Source: Sutterella sp. (GTDB lineage: Bacteria; Pseudomonadota; Gammaproteobacteria; Burkholderiales; Burkholderiaceae_F). From it: a stretch of 8,135 nt of DNA. The DNA is taken from the NCBI GenBank assembly GCA_003543795.1, contig DNBE01000138.1:1-8135 (forward strand), given 5' to 3'. Both the position numbers and the translations under genes were made by a program. Below, piece by piece: positions 1-5,944 of this stretch (its first letter is position 1; every line of letters starts with the position of its first letter). The notes below the pieces were generated by a model that saw nothing but the letters and a program-made list of their open reading frames with translations, was not told where the DNA came from and ran no database searches.

Positions 1-105
1 TTCGACCATCATTTCCCGCTCGAGTTGATGGTGCCATTCTACATGGTTTCTGCGGCAATTCCTCTCGCGACTGAAGTCGCAAGTTTCCTTGCCGCTGTTC
101 TATGA
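1..105 (+). CDS. C-terminal fragment, possibly a LysR-type regulator
   Basis: Frame 1 is open from the window edge to a TGA at 103-105, giving 34 residues. The other two plus frames stop early or read as unnatural peptide. The tail contains FPLELMVPFYMV, then a run of alternating hydrophobic residues ending SFLAAVL. This resembles the last strand and helix of LysR effector domains, where a PLxLVYP-like strand is followed by a helix of the form FxxFLxxxL just before the stop. A plus-strand hairpin with a T run at 161-180 follows and fits the end of this transcript. The assignment to LysR rests on a short pattern and is uncertain; that a real gene ends here is more likely than its family. Confidence 0.45.
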   Translation, partial: FDHHFPLELMVPFYMVSAAIPLATEVASFLAAVL

Positions 106-123
106 ACCACCTTTCACGACGAT

Positions 124-159
124 AAAAAAACCGCACCCTCAAATAGGAGGATGCGGTTT
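124..159 (-). terminator. Rho-independent terminator of the Dcu gene
   Basis: A 13-bp stem (128-140 with 147-159, 6-base loop) is followed on the minus strand by a run of seven T residues (A run at 124-130). The one non-Watson-Crick position is a G-U wobble when read as minus-strand RNA but a C-A mismatch on the plus strand, which supports minus-strand use. It lies 45 bases past the stop codon of the Dcu gene. Confidence 0.85.
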
Positions 160-160
160 C

Positions 161-180
161 AAGTGTCAAAGACACTTTTT
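161..180 (+). terminator. Rho-independent terminator of the upstream plus-strand gene
   Basis: A perfect 7-bp stem AAGTGTC / GACACTT with an AAA loop runs into five T residues on the plus strand. No T run follows it on the minus strand, so it probably ends the transcript of the gene cut by the left window edge. It sits directly beside the minus-strand terminator, so the two genes end face to face with separate terminators. Confidence 0.65.
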
Positions 181-203
181 CGTCAGATAACTCCGACCAC
201 TGA

Positions 204-1514
204 TTAGACCACAGCAGCGATCAAGAACGCGCAGACGACGGAGACGCCGCACATCACGAGACCGGGGATCATGAAGGAGTGGTTGAAGATCCAGCTACCG
301 GCGAGCTTGGTCGTCTGAGAACGGTCGAACATGGCAGCCGCAATGGCGGGGCCGGCGATCGGGAGGATGAACAAGCAGTTAACAGCCGGGAAGCAAGCGA
401 TGATCGTCATCGGAGGCAGACCGAGGGCGAAGCCCAACGGAATGACAGCGCGAGTCGTCGCACCTTGAGACTGGATGATGGCGCACATACAGGCAAGCAC
501 GAGGGCGAACGTCCAGGGATAAGCCTGAGCGATGTCACCGAAGGTGCTCATGAGCCACGGACGGTTGGCGGCGACAAACATGTCGGCCATCCAAGCGATA
601 CCGAGAACGGCGGCCAGCGAGATGATAGCGGCGCGCAGCGTACCGGAGTTGGCAGCAGCATCAAGGTTGGGCTTGCAGGTCAAGCAGATAACGGCACCGG
701 CGGCGAGCATGATCATTTCGATGATGGAAGCCATACCGACGGCCTTACCAGCGACCGTACGAAGCGAAGGAGCGAAACCGCAAAGAACGATGCAGGCAAC
801 GCCGAGAAGGAAGATGACGACGGAGAGCTTGGCGCCAGCGGGCAACGGATCGTCGCTCAAGGGCTGCGGAGCTTCAACGAGGCCGGCCTTCAAACGGGCG
901 AGATAGGCTTCGTCTTGGGACAATTCCTTGCCGTAGAACATCATAATCGTGCCGCCGGCGATAACGCCGATCAAGCAGGACGGGAACGTCACGGAAAGGA
1001 TCGTAACCAATTGGATTTCGTTAAAACCGTTTTGCGCAAAAAGGGTCAACAAAGCGGCGGTAGCAGCGGAAATCGGGCAGGCGGTAATACCAATCTGACC
1101 AGCGATGGCCGTACCAGTCATGGCACGTTCCGGACGCACACCGGCGTTGTAGGCGACTTCGTACACAACGGGCAAAATAGCGAAGCAGACGTTACCCGTA
1201 CCGGCAAAGAACGTCATGAAGAAGCTCACGACCGGCGCGACGACGGCAACGATGTTCGGCTTGGCGCGGATGATACGAGCAGCGATACGGACCAAGTAGG
1301 TCAAACCGCCGCAGGATTCCATCACGGCCACGGTCGTGCAGACCGTGAAGATGATCAACATAACGTCGATCGGAGCGGACGTCGGGGTAATCCCGAAGAC
1401 GAACGTAAAGACGACAACGCCTACGCCGCCCCACAAGCCGAGAGCCAAACCGCCCCACTTAATGCCCATAAAGATACAGGCCATTACGATGAGAAATTCA
1501 ATTAATACGAGCAT
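204..1514 (-). CDS. dcuA/dcuB: Anaerobic C4-dicarboxylate carrier, DcuA/DcuB family
   Basis: A 436-residue inner-membrane carrier, close to the 433-446 residues of E. coli DcuA and DcuB, starting at the family position (MLVLIEFLIV). These carriers exchange fumarate, malate or aspartate for succinate during anaerobic growth. Motifs seen are FAGTGNVCFAILP (103-115), GITACPISAA (142-151), KELSQDEAY (196-204), GIAWMADMF (305-313), SQGATTRAVIPL (349-360), FILPIAGP (382-389) and FNHSFMIPG (410-418), each matching a Dcu motif as I recall them. Several stretches (GGLALGLWGG, VRPERAM, YPWTFALVL, FDRSQTT) are closer to DcuB, while FAGTGN is closer to DcuA, so I leave the subtype open. It lies 99 bases downstream of the argininosuccinate-lyase-like gene on the same strand and is probably cotranscribed with it. 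No strong Shine-Dalgarno precedes the start; only a weak AGAAG lies farther upstream. A strong terminator follows. Confidence 0.93.
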   Translation of the reverse strand: MLVLIEFLIVMACIFMGIKWGGLALGLWGGVGVVVFTFVFGITPTSAPIDVMLIIFTVCTTVAVMESCGGLTYLVRIAARIIRAKPNIVAVVAPVVSFFMTFFAGTGNVCFAILPVVYEVAYNAGVRPERAMTGTAIAGQIGITACPISAATAALLTLFAQNGFNEIQLVTILSVTFPSCLIGVIAGGTIMMFYGKELSQDEAYLARLKAGLVEAPQPLSDDPLPAGAKLSVVIFLLGVACIVLCGFAPSLRTVAGKAVGMASIIEMIMLAAGAVICLTCKPNLDAAANSGTLRAAIISLAAVLGIAWMADMFVAANRPWLMSTFGDIAQAYPWTFALVLACMCAIIQSQGATTRAVIPLGFALGLPPMTIIACFPAVNCLFILPIAGPAIAAAMFDRSQTTKLAGSWIFNHSFMIPGLVMCGVSVVCAFLIAAVV

Positions 1515-1522
1515 AAATTTGC

Positions 1523-1597
1523 AAAAAGACTTCTAAGCGTACGGACAAGGACTTTTGAATCCTCTCAAATCGCTTAGAGCTGTCCTTTTGTCCTCCT
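1523..1597 (-). promoter_or_regulatory. Leader with competing hairpins before the Dcu gene (possible attenuator)
   Basis: The gap between the two minus-strand genes holds two interleaved inverted repeats. Pair A: GGACAAAAGGAC (1593-1582) can pair with GTCCTTGTCC (1552-1543), 10 bp with an AA bulge. Pair B: TCTAAGCG (1578-1571) can pair with CGCTTAGA (1539-1532), 8 bp, followed by a T-rich run (about 1530-1524) like a terminator. The order A, B, A', B' means the two stems exclude each other or form a pseudoknot. A small AGGA/TCCT hairpin also lies within. Pair B overlaps the only weak ribosome-binding sequence. The arrangement resembles an antiterminator/terminator switch. The pairings are seen; regulation is inferred. 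Confidence 0.4.
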
Positions 1598-1613
1598 AAG
1601 TTAATAAAACATC

Positions 1614-3131
1614 TTACGATGCAATCGTCTTTTGCACCAACTCTTCCATACGGGCTTTAGCAGCGGCAACGCGGGCCTTGCGGTCTTCGTTTTCCGCTAC
1701 GTCGGCATCAAGGATCTTCTGGCTGACATCGAGCTGACGGTTGACTTCAACCGGAGCGGTGCCGCCGATAATCACCTTGGAATTGGCGTTCAAGACAGGG
1801 TCCAGAGCCTTTTGAATGTCGGCATCAGTCATCACGGTCGTCTTTCCGAATAACTTCATGAAAGGCCCGTGGACGTCGGCAACGCCGATTTCGTTGGCTT
1901 TCTTTTTATTAGTAACCATGTCATCGACAATCAAAGCAACGATTTCGTGCGCCGCACGGAAGCTTATCTTGTCGTGGCGAACCAGGTTGTTGGCAAGTTC
2001 GGTGACGGTACAAAAGTCCCCTCTTGCACATTCCAACATATGTTCTTTGTTCAGTTTAATGCCTGCGACCGTAATGTCAAGCAATTCAATGCTCGCGATC
2101 ATTTCGTCGATGGCGTCATAGAGGTGGGCGTCGGTTTCGCCGCTCACGTCGCAAATGTTCGTATAAGGCGTGTTTTTGAGCGTATTGATCGCGCCGATGA
2201 AGTATCCTTCGATGTGGCCGGCTTTGGCTTTGATATGCTCAAGCGTCCACGGATTCTTCTTTTGCGGCATGATTGACGAGCAAACGGCCGCGTTGTCGTT
2301 AACTTCAATATAGCTATAGTCGGTCGCGCACCAAATATAAAGGTCAAAGCAGAAACGACTAAAGGTATTGGCGGCAATCGAAATCGCGGCCAAGAAGTCG
2401 ATGACGTAGTCGCGGCTCGCGACCGAGTCAAGCGAATTATCGAGCGGACGGTCAAAGCCCAACAGTTCGGTCGTGTAATTGCGATCGATATTCCACGTGG
2501 TCGACCCCATGGAGCCGCCGCCTAACGAATTCAAGTTCAAGCTTTCGTAGGCGTGCGCGATACGTCTGTAGTCGCGATCCATCGCGCCCAAAACGGCGGC
2601 GCAATAGTGCGCGAACGTAATCGGTTCGGAAGCCTGAAGGTGGGTGTAACCGGGCATCACGGCGTCGGTATTGGCGCGCGCGACGTCTAAAACCGTCTGA
2701 CGCATCTTGTTATAGGCGTCGCAGAGTTTGAAGTAGTACTTACGAAGCGTTAACCGCGTCGCGGTATTGGCCAAGTCGTTACGGGAGCGAGCCGTGTGCT
2801 GCTGGCCGCCCACTTCGATACCGACTTTGCTGATGAGGTAATGCTCAAGGTTCGGGTAGATATCTTCGCGTTCGGGAATGCATTCGAACGTCGGCGTATC
2901 ACCCATCTTGGCCATTTCGTCGGTGACGGTCAGAATCTTCTTGGCGACATCGGGCGCGATGATGCCTTGCTTGGCAAGCATCAGGACGTGCGCCTTATTG
3001 AGATCGAGGTAGACCTGGTAGCTTGTCGCGAGATCGTTTTTGAGCACTTTGGCCGAAATGTGCTCAATCACTTTCGGATGAGGCGCGCCTTTGATCTTGC
3101 CGCGGCGGCCGTCATTGTCTTCACTAAACAT
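1614..3131 (-). CDS. Argininosuccinate-lyase-family enzyme, probably catabolic
   Basis: A 505-residue cytoplasmic member of the aspartase/fumarase superfamily, argininosuccinate lyase (ASL) branch; these enzymes cleave a C-N bond to release fumarate. Seen in order: HTARSRND (112-119; ASL has HTGRSRND), PGYTHLQASEP (160-170) with the conserved His164, SLDSVASRDYV (233-243), and the mobile loop CSSIMPQKKNPW (284-295) with the likely catalytic Ser286. It is longer than typical ASL (about 460 residues). The ASL loop carrying substrate-contacting Gln and Lys (YNKDxQEDKE) is replaced near 323-335 by YTNICDVSGETDA. This argues against plain arginine biosynthesis; the superfamily also includes EDDS lyase of similar length. 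The start is set by AAGGAG (3143-3138) six bases before ATG. It is divergent from a LysR gene and upstream of the Dcu carrier, so its fumarate may enter C4-dicarboxylate exchange. Family is secure; substrate is unknown. Confidence 0.88.
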   Translation of the reverse strand: MFSEDNDGRRGKIKGAPHPKVIEHISAKVLKNDLATSYQVYLDLNKAHVLMLAKQGIIAPDVAKKILTVTDEMAKMGDTPTFECIPEREDIYPNLEHYLISKVGIEVGGQQHTARSRNDLANTATRLTLRKYYFKLCDAYNKMRQTVLDVARANTDAVMPGYTHLQASEPITFAHYCAAVLGAMDRDYRRIAHAYESLNLNSLGGGSMGSTTWNIDRNYTTELLGFDRPLDNSLDSVASRDYVIDFLAAISIAANTFSRFCFDLYIWCATDYSYIEVNDNAAVCSSIMPQKKNPWTLEHIKAKAGHIEGYFIGAINTLKNTPYTNICDVSGETDAHLYDAIDEMIASIELLDITVAGIKLNKEHMLECARGDFCTVTELANNLVRHDKISFRAAHEIVALIVDDMVTNKKKANEIGVADVHGPFMKLFGKTTVMTDADIQKALDPVLNANSKVIIGGTAPVEVNRQLDVSQKILDADVAENEDRKARVAAAKARMEELVQKTIAS

Positions 3132-3180
3132 AGGAAACTCCTTAATTAACGAAAGGACTCAAGAAAAAACATTGTAATAA

Positions 3181-3195
3181 TAGGCAAAATGCCTA
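3181..3195. promoter_or_regulatory. Dyad TAGGCA-AAA-TGCCTA, candidate operator
   Basis: A perfect 6-bp inverted repeat with a 3-base spacer lies about 50 bases upstream of the lyase start, in the gap shared with the divergent LysR gene. It has no adjoining gene end, so an operator is more likely than a terminator. Its right arm runs into CCTAGGT, which resembles ACCTAAGGT in the gap before the aspartase-like gene. LysR proteins bind interrupted dyads of about this size, usually T-N11-A, but binding here is inference. Confidence 0.35.
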
Positions 3196-3288
3196 GGTAT
3201 TTTAATCTAATCAAGAATTGTTATTAGCAAAAATTAAATATAGTTATAGCCTGACGAGGGGGAAAAGCTCGAAAGAAATGATGTTGCC

Positions 3289-3308
3289 GAAAGCTTTCGA
3301 AAGCTTTC
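3289..3308. repeat. Two tandem copies of palindrome GAAAGCTTTC
   Basis: The ten-base perfect palindrome GAAAGCTTTC occurs twice with no gap, so the 20 bases are also palindromic as a whole. It lies 41 bases upstream of the first LysR start and just before a possible -35 element (TTGAAA, 3312-3317). No gene ends here and no T run adjoins on either side that would make a normal terminator. The likely role is a binding site for a dimeric regulator, either the LysR protein itself or another factor. Confidence 0.5.
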
Positions 3309-3311
3309 CTT

Positions 3312-3338
3312 TTGAAATCGTCGCCTCTTTGTTTTAAT
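3312..3338 (+). promoter_or_regulatory. Candidate promoter of the first LysR gene
   Basis: TTGAAA (3312-3317) could be a -35 box and TTTAAT (3333-3338), preceded by TG at 3330-3331, an extended -10 box. The spacer is only 15 bases, shorter than ideal. If used, transcription would begin a few bases before the ATG at 3350, which would explain the absence of a clear ribosome-binding site. A second candidate lies further upstream (TTGTTA 3218-3223 with TATAGT 3239-3244). Neither is strong. Confidence 0.25.
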
Positions 3339-3349
3339 GAGCACGCAAC

Positions 3350-4315
3350 ATGCCCAAAATTTCTATTGATTTGACGAGTTTGCAAGTCTTCATGTCCGTT
3401 TGCGAAGACTTCAATATGTCGCTTGCCGCTAAGCGCCTCAATCTCACGCAACCCGCCGTTTCGTCTTGTATTCACAAGTTGGAGAAAATCGTCGACGCGG
3501 AGCTTTTCGACCGGTCGTCGCGTCCCTTGAAACTCACGCAAGTCGGGCGCGTGTTATTTAATCGCGCCAATAGCCTATTGAATTCTTTAGATCAACTTTC
3601 TAGCGACATGATTGCCGCCACACGCGGCAAAAAGCTTGACTTGCGTCTTGCGGCTTCCGATTCGGTGACCAATAGCATCCTCCCCTACTTAATCGGACCG
3701 CTTTTGCAACAGATTAATTATTTGTCAATCACAGGCGGCCACACCCCGCAGGTGTGTCGCCTTTTAGCCGACAACAAAGCCGACATCGTTTCGGGAACCG
3801 ACTTTATGCAAATGCACCGCGACGTGCATGTCATCCCGAGTCACGTCGAAGATTTCATTATCGTCGCGCCCAAAGAATATAACGACCGATTGCATTCGAT
3901 TTCGGACGTCGTGGCGATGGCCAATCACTTGCCCGTCATTCAATTAAATGACCAAAGTTTAGATGCCGTTCAAATCGAACGTGTTTTGCGCCAATGCAAT
4001 ATCGAAGTCTCTCGCAGTATCGAAGTCGACTCCGACCGCGTGCTGGTATCTACGATTGCCTCGGGCCTCGGTTGGTGCGTTTTGCCGCCTTTGGGACTTT
4101 GGGCTGCGAAAGAATTTTTGCCGGGCACGAGCTTACACAAAATCCCCGCCTTGCACGGCGCGCGCAATACCTACGTGCTCTATCGGGATATCGTCTACGC
4201 TAGCATGGCGCTTGACTTCACGCACATGATGCAGCAAGTCATCGAAACGAAGATTCGCCCCGAGATGGAAGCCAAGTACCCGGTCCTTGCGCAGTCTTTA
4301 CGCGTCACGCAGTAG
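3350..4315 (+). CDS. LysR-type transcriptional regulator (first of three)
   Basis: A 321-residue LysR regulator, of typical family size. The N-terminal winged helix-turn-helix is clear: LQVFMSV (11-17), AAKRLNLTQPAVSSCIHKLE (26-45) and ELFDRSSRPLKLTQVG (51-66). A linker helix leads to the effector-binding domain (about 95-300), which carries GLGWCVLPPLGLW (239-251), a motif shared with the next LysR gene. An in-frame TGA at 3338-3340 rules out a longer start, and no clear Shine-Dalgarno precedes the ATG. It is divergent from the argininosuccinate-lyase-like gene, the classic position for a LysR protein controlling its neighbour and itself. The probable target is that lyase plus the Dcu carrier. 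The inducer is unknown; a C4-dicarboxylate or the lyase substrate is a reasonable guess. A terminator hairpin follows 20 bases after the stop. Confidence 0.93.
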   Translation: MPKISIDLTSLQVFMSVCEDFNMSLAAKRLNLTQPAVSSCIHKLEKIVDAELFDRSSRPLKLTQVGRVLFNRANSLLNSLDQLSSDMIAATRGKKLDLRLAASDSVTNSILPYLIGPLLQQINYLSITGGHTPQVCRLLADNKADIVSGTDFMQMHRDVHVIPSHVEDFIIVAPKEYNDRLHSISDVVAMANHLPVIQLNDQSLDAVQIERVLRQCNIEVSRSIEVDSDRVLVSTIASGLGWCVLPPLGLWAAKEFLPGTSLHKIPALHGARNTYVLYRDIVYASMALDFTHMMQQVIETKIRPEMEAKYPVLAQSLRVTQ

Positions 4316-4334
4316 GCTCGTAAACCCCAAAACG

Positions 4335-4368
4335 AAAATCGGCGCCTTTGAAGGCGCCGATTTCTTTT
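4335..4368. terminator. Bidirectional terminator between LysR and aspartase-like genes
   Basis: A perfect 11-bp stem AAATCGGCGCC (4336-4346) / GGCGCCGATTT (4353-4363) with loop TTTGAA sits between two converging genes. On the plus strand it is followed by CTTTT, ending the LysR transcript. On the minus strand it runs into TTTTCGTTTT, ending the aspartase-like transcript, whose stop codon lies only about 16 bases away. Confidence 0.88.
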
Positions 4369-4379
4369 AGAGCACAAGA

Positions 4380-5816
4380 TTAGTTCGTGCCTTTTTCCTT
4401 ACGCCAGGCGGCGATGACTTCAGCCATCTTTTCAGGGTTCGCCATTAACATCGGATCGACGATGCGTTCGGCGTCTTCTTTGGAGAAAAGCCCCATTTCG
4501 ACCACGGCTTGCTTGACGTTAACACCCTTTTCTTCGCAATAATGCGCGGTTTCAACGCCCTTCGGATAACCGATGGTAGCGGCAACGACCGTGGAAAGCG
4601 CGATCGAGCTTTCGGCTTCTTGACGGCAACGAGCGACGTTAGCCGTAATGCCTTCGACGCAGTCGCGACGGAAGTAAAGGAGTTCTTCGCCCACCAACTG
4701 AAGGTTTTCGAATAAGCACTTAAAGAACGTCGCGTCCCAGACATTTAAGTCGAGTTCGCCTTCGTCGATCGCAAGCGAAATCGCGACGTCGTTACCGACG
4801 ACCTGGTGCGCGATTTGAATGACCATTTCCGGAATCTGCGGATTGATCTTGCCGGGCATGATGGAGCTCCCCGGGGAAAGCGCGGGCAATTGGATTTCCA
4901 TAAAGCCGGAGCGCGGACCGGAACTCATGAGACGAAGGTCTTTACTGATTTTGGAGAGCGTGCAAGCGACTTCTTTCACAACGCCGGAAACCTGTAAGAA
5001 GAAGTCTCCGTTTTGGAAGCCGTCAAAGATATCGCGCTGCGGACGAACGTCTTCGCCCATGTTGGCGCTGATGTGACGATAAAACGCGTCCATGTAGCCC
5101 GAAGCCGCGCCGAAACCCGTCCCGACGGCACTACCGCCCATGATGAGTTCGAAGCACCCGGGGCGAAGCGCTTTCAAGCGTTCGATCTGGCGATGAATAA
5201 TGGAAGCGAAACCGCCGAATTCCTGACCCAAGGTCAAGGGCAAAGCGTCTTGCCAGCAGGTACGACCGACTTTGACGATGTCTTTAAAGGCTTCGGCTTT
5301 CTTCTCGAAGGCCGCTTCAAGCTCAATCATGCGCTCGATGATGAGGTCAAGACGCGGGGCGATACCGAGGTGGGTCGCGGACGGAATCGTGTCATTTGTG
5401 GACTGCGCCATATTGACGTGAGTGTTGGGGTGGACTTGGTCCGTACCCTTGGAGCCCGTCATGATTTCGTTAGCGAGGTTACCGACGACTTCGTTGACGT
5501 TCATGTTGACGCACGTGTAGCCGCCGCCTTGCCACATATCAAGCGGGAATTCTTTTTCGTAACCGCCCGCAAGCAGTTGGTCGCAAGCTTTGACAATCGC
5601 GTCGGCTTTAGCCGGGTCTAAAGCGCCCACTTCGGCGTTAGCCTGCGCGGCCGCTTTCTTAATTTGGAATAACGCACGATGCATGTCGGGGTAGAAGATG
5701 ACGGGATAGCCCGCGCAGCCCGAGAAAGTCATCACGCGCGTCGTTTGGATACCGTAGTAGGAACTGTCAGGGATTTCCATCTCACCGAGACAGTCGCGTT
5801 CGATACGAGTTTTCAT
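4380..5816 (-). CDS. aspA: Aspartate ammonia-lyase-like enzyme (aspartase/fumarase superfamily)
   Basis: A 478-residue cytoplasmic enzyme, the same length as E. coli aspartase, which reversibly splits L-aspartate into fumarate and ammonia. Seen in order: RDCLGEMEIPDSSYYG (7-22), the substrate-contact region GYTCVNMNVNEV (99-110), QSTND (138-142), GRTCWQDALPLTLGQEF (184-200), SSGPRSG (298-304) and the catalytic loop GSSIMPGKINP (316-326) with the likely general base Ser318. The family is certain, but two sites are unusual: Cys187-Trp188, where fumarase has His-Leu and E. coli aspartase Gln-Leu, and Cys102 for a common Ser. A related substrate is therefore possible. The start at 5816 is chosen because AAGGAG lies six bases before it and residue numbering matches aspartases; an ATG at 5849 would add 11 unlike residues. 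It is divergent from a LysR gene, its likely regulator. The symbol is given for family, with activity not proven. Confidence 0.85.
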   Translation of the reverse strand: MKTRIERDCLGEMEIPDSSYYGIQTTRVMTFSGCAGYPVIFYPDMHRALFQIKKAAAQANAEVGALDPAKADAIVKACDQLLAGGYEKEFPLDMWQGGGYTCVNMNVNEVVGNLANEIMTGSKGTDQVHPNTHVNMAQSTNDTIPSATHLGIAPRLDLIIERMIELEAAFEKKAEAFKDIVKVGRTCWQDALPLTLGQEFGGFASIIHRQIERLKALRPGCFELIMGGSAVGTGFGAASGYMDAFYRHISANMGEDVRPQRDIFDGFQNGDFFLQVSGVVKEVACTLSKISKDLRLMSSGPRSGFMEIQLPALSPGSSIMPGKINPQIPEMVIQIAHQVVGNDVAISLAIDEGELDLNVWDATFFKCLFENLQLVGEELLYFRRDCVEGITANVARCRQEAESSIALSTVVAATIGYPKGVETAHYCEEKGVNVKQAVVEMGLFSKEDAERIVDPMLMANPEKMAEVIAAWRKEKGTN

Positions 5817-5822
5817 ATGTAT

Positions 5823-5828
5823 CTCCTT
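5823..5828 (-). promoter_or_regulatory. Shine-Dalgarno AAGGAG deciding the aspartase-like start
   Basis: AAGGAG on the minus strand lies six bases before the ATG ending at 5814. It supports the 478-residue product over the longer reading from 5849, inside which this site would fall. The same AAGGAG and six-base spacing occurs before the other lyase gene. Confidence 0.75.
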
Positions 5829-5944
5829 GATAAGAGTCTCAAAACGCAAAAAATCTAAGACTTAAAAAGTATTTTCCGACCTAAGGTTTTTCCTGTAAAT
5901 AATGTTAAGATTTTATTTATTACTTATTTAGTTTTTATTAATTG
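5829..5944. promoter_or_regulatory. AT-rich divergent promoter region with dyad ACCTAAGGT
   Basis: The gap between the aspartase-like gene and the second LysR gene is very AT-rich and must hold promoters for both. The near-palindrome ACCTAAGGT (5879-5887) lies about 65 bases upstream of the lyase start, a suitable place for a regulator site. A TTTACA on the minus strand could be a -35 box, but I see no convincing -10 at the right spacing. No ribosome-binding site precedes the LysR start. Exact promoter positions cannot be called by eye. Confidence 0.4.

Noticed and set aside
279..1505. A 408-codon plus-strand open frame opposite the Dcu gene
   Set aside because: Its product is a mix of Gly, Asp, Arg, His, Glu and Asn with no hydrophobic core, as expected from the reverse of a membrane protein gene. 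The opposite strand matches a known family along its whole length.
1535..1597. A leader peptide in the Dcu leader, using AGGAGG at about 1597-1591 and a TTG at 1568
   Set aside because: The start is non-ATG and over 20 bases from the SD-like sequence, and the 11-codon peptide has no run of one amino acid that would suggest classical attenuation.
3337..3369. Ten-codon open frame starting at ATG 3337 just before the first LysR gene
   Set aside because: It has no ribosome-binding site and overlaps the LysR start in another frame; nothing suggests it is a real upstream peptide.
5013..5621. A 202-codon plus-strand open frame opposite the aspartase-like gene
   Set aside because: The complementary strand encodes clear superfamily motifs over this stretch; the plus-strand product shows no recognisable domain and has no start signal.
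5817..5849. Longer start (ATG at 5849) for the aspartase-like gene
   Set aside because: It has no match to aspartase N-termini, and the strong AAGGAG at 5823-5828 points to the start at 5816.
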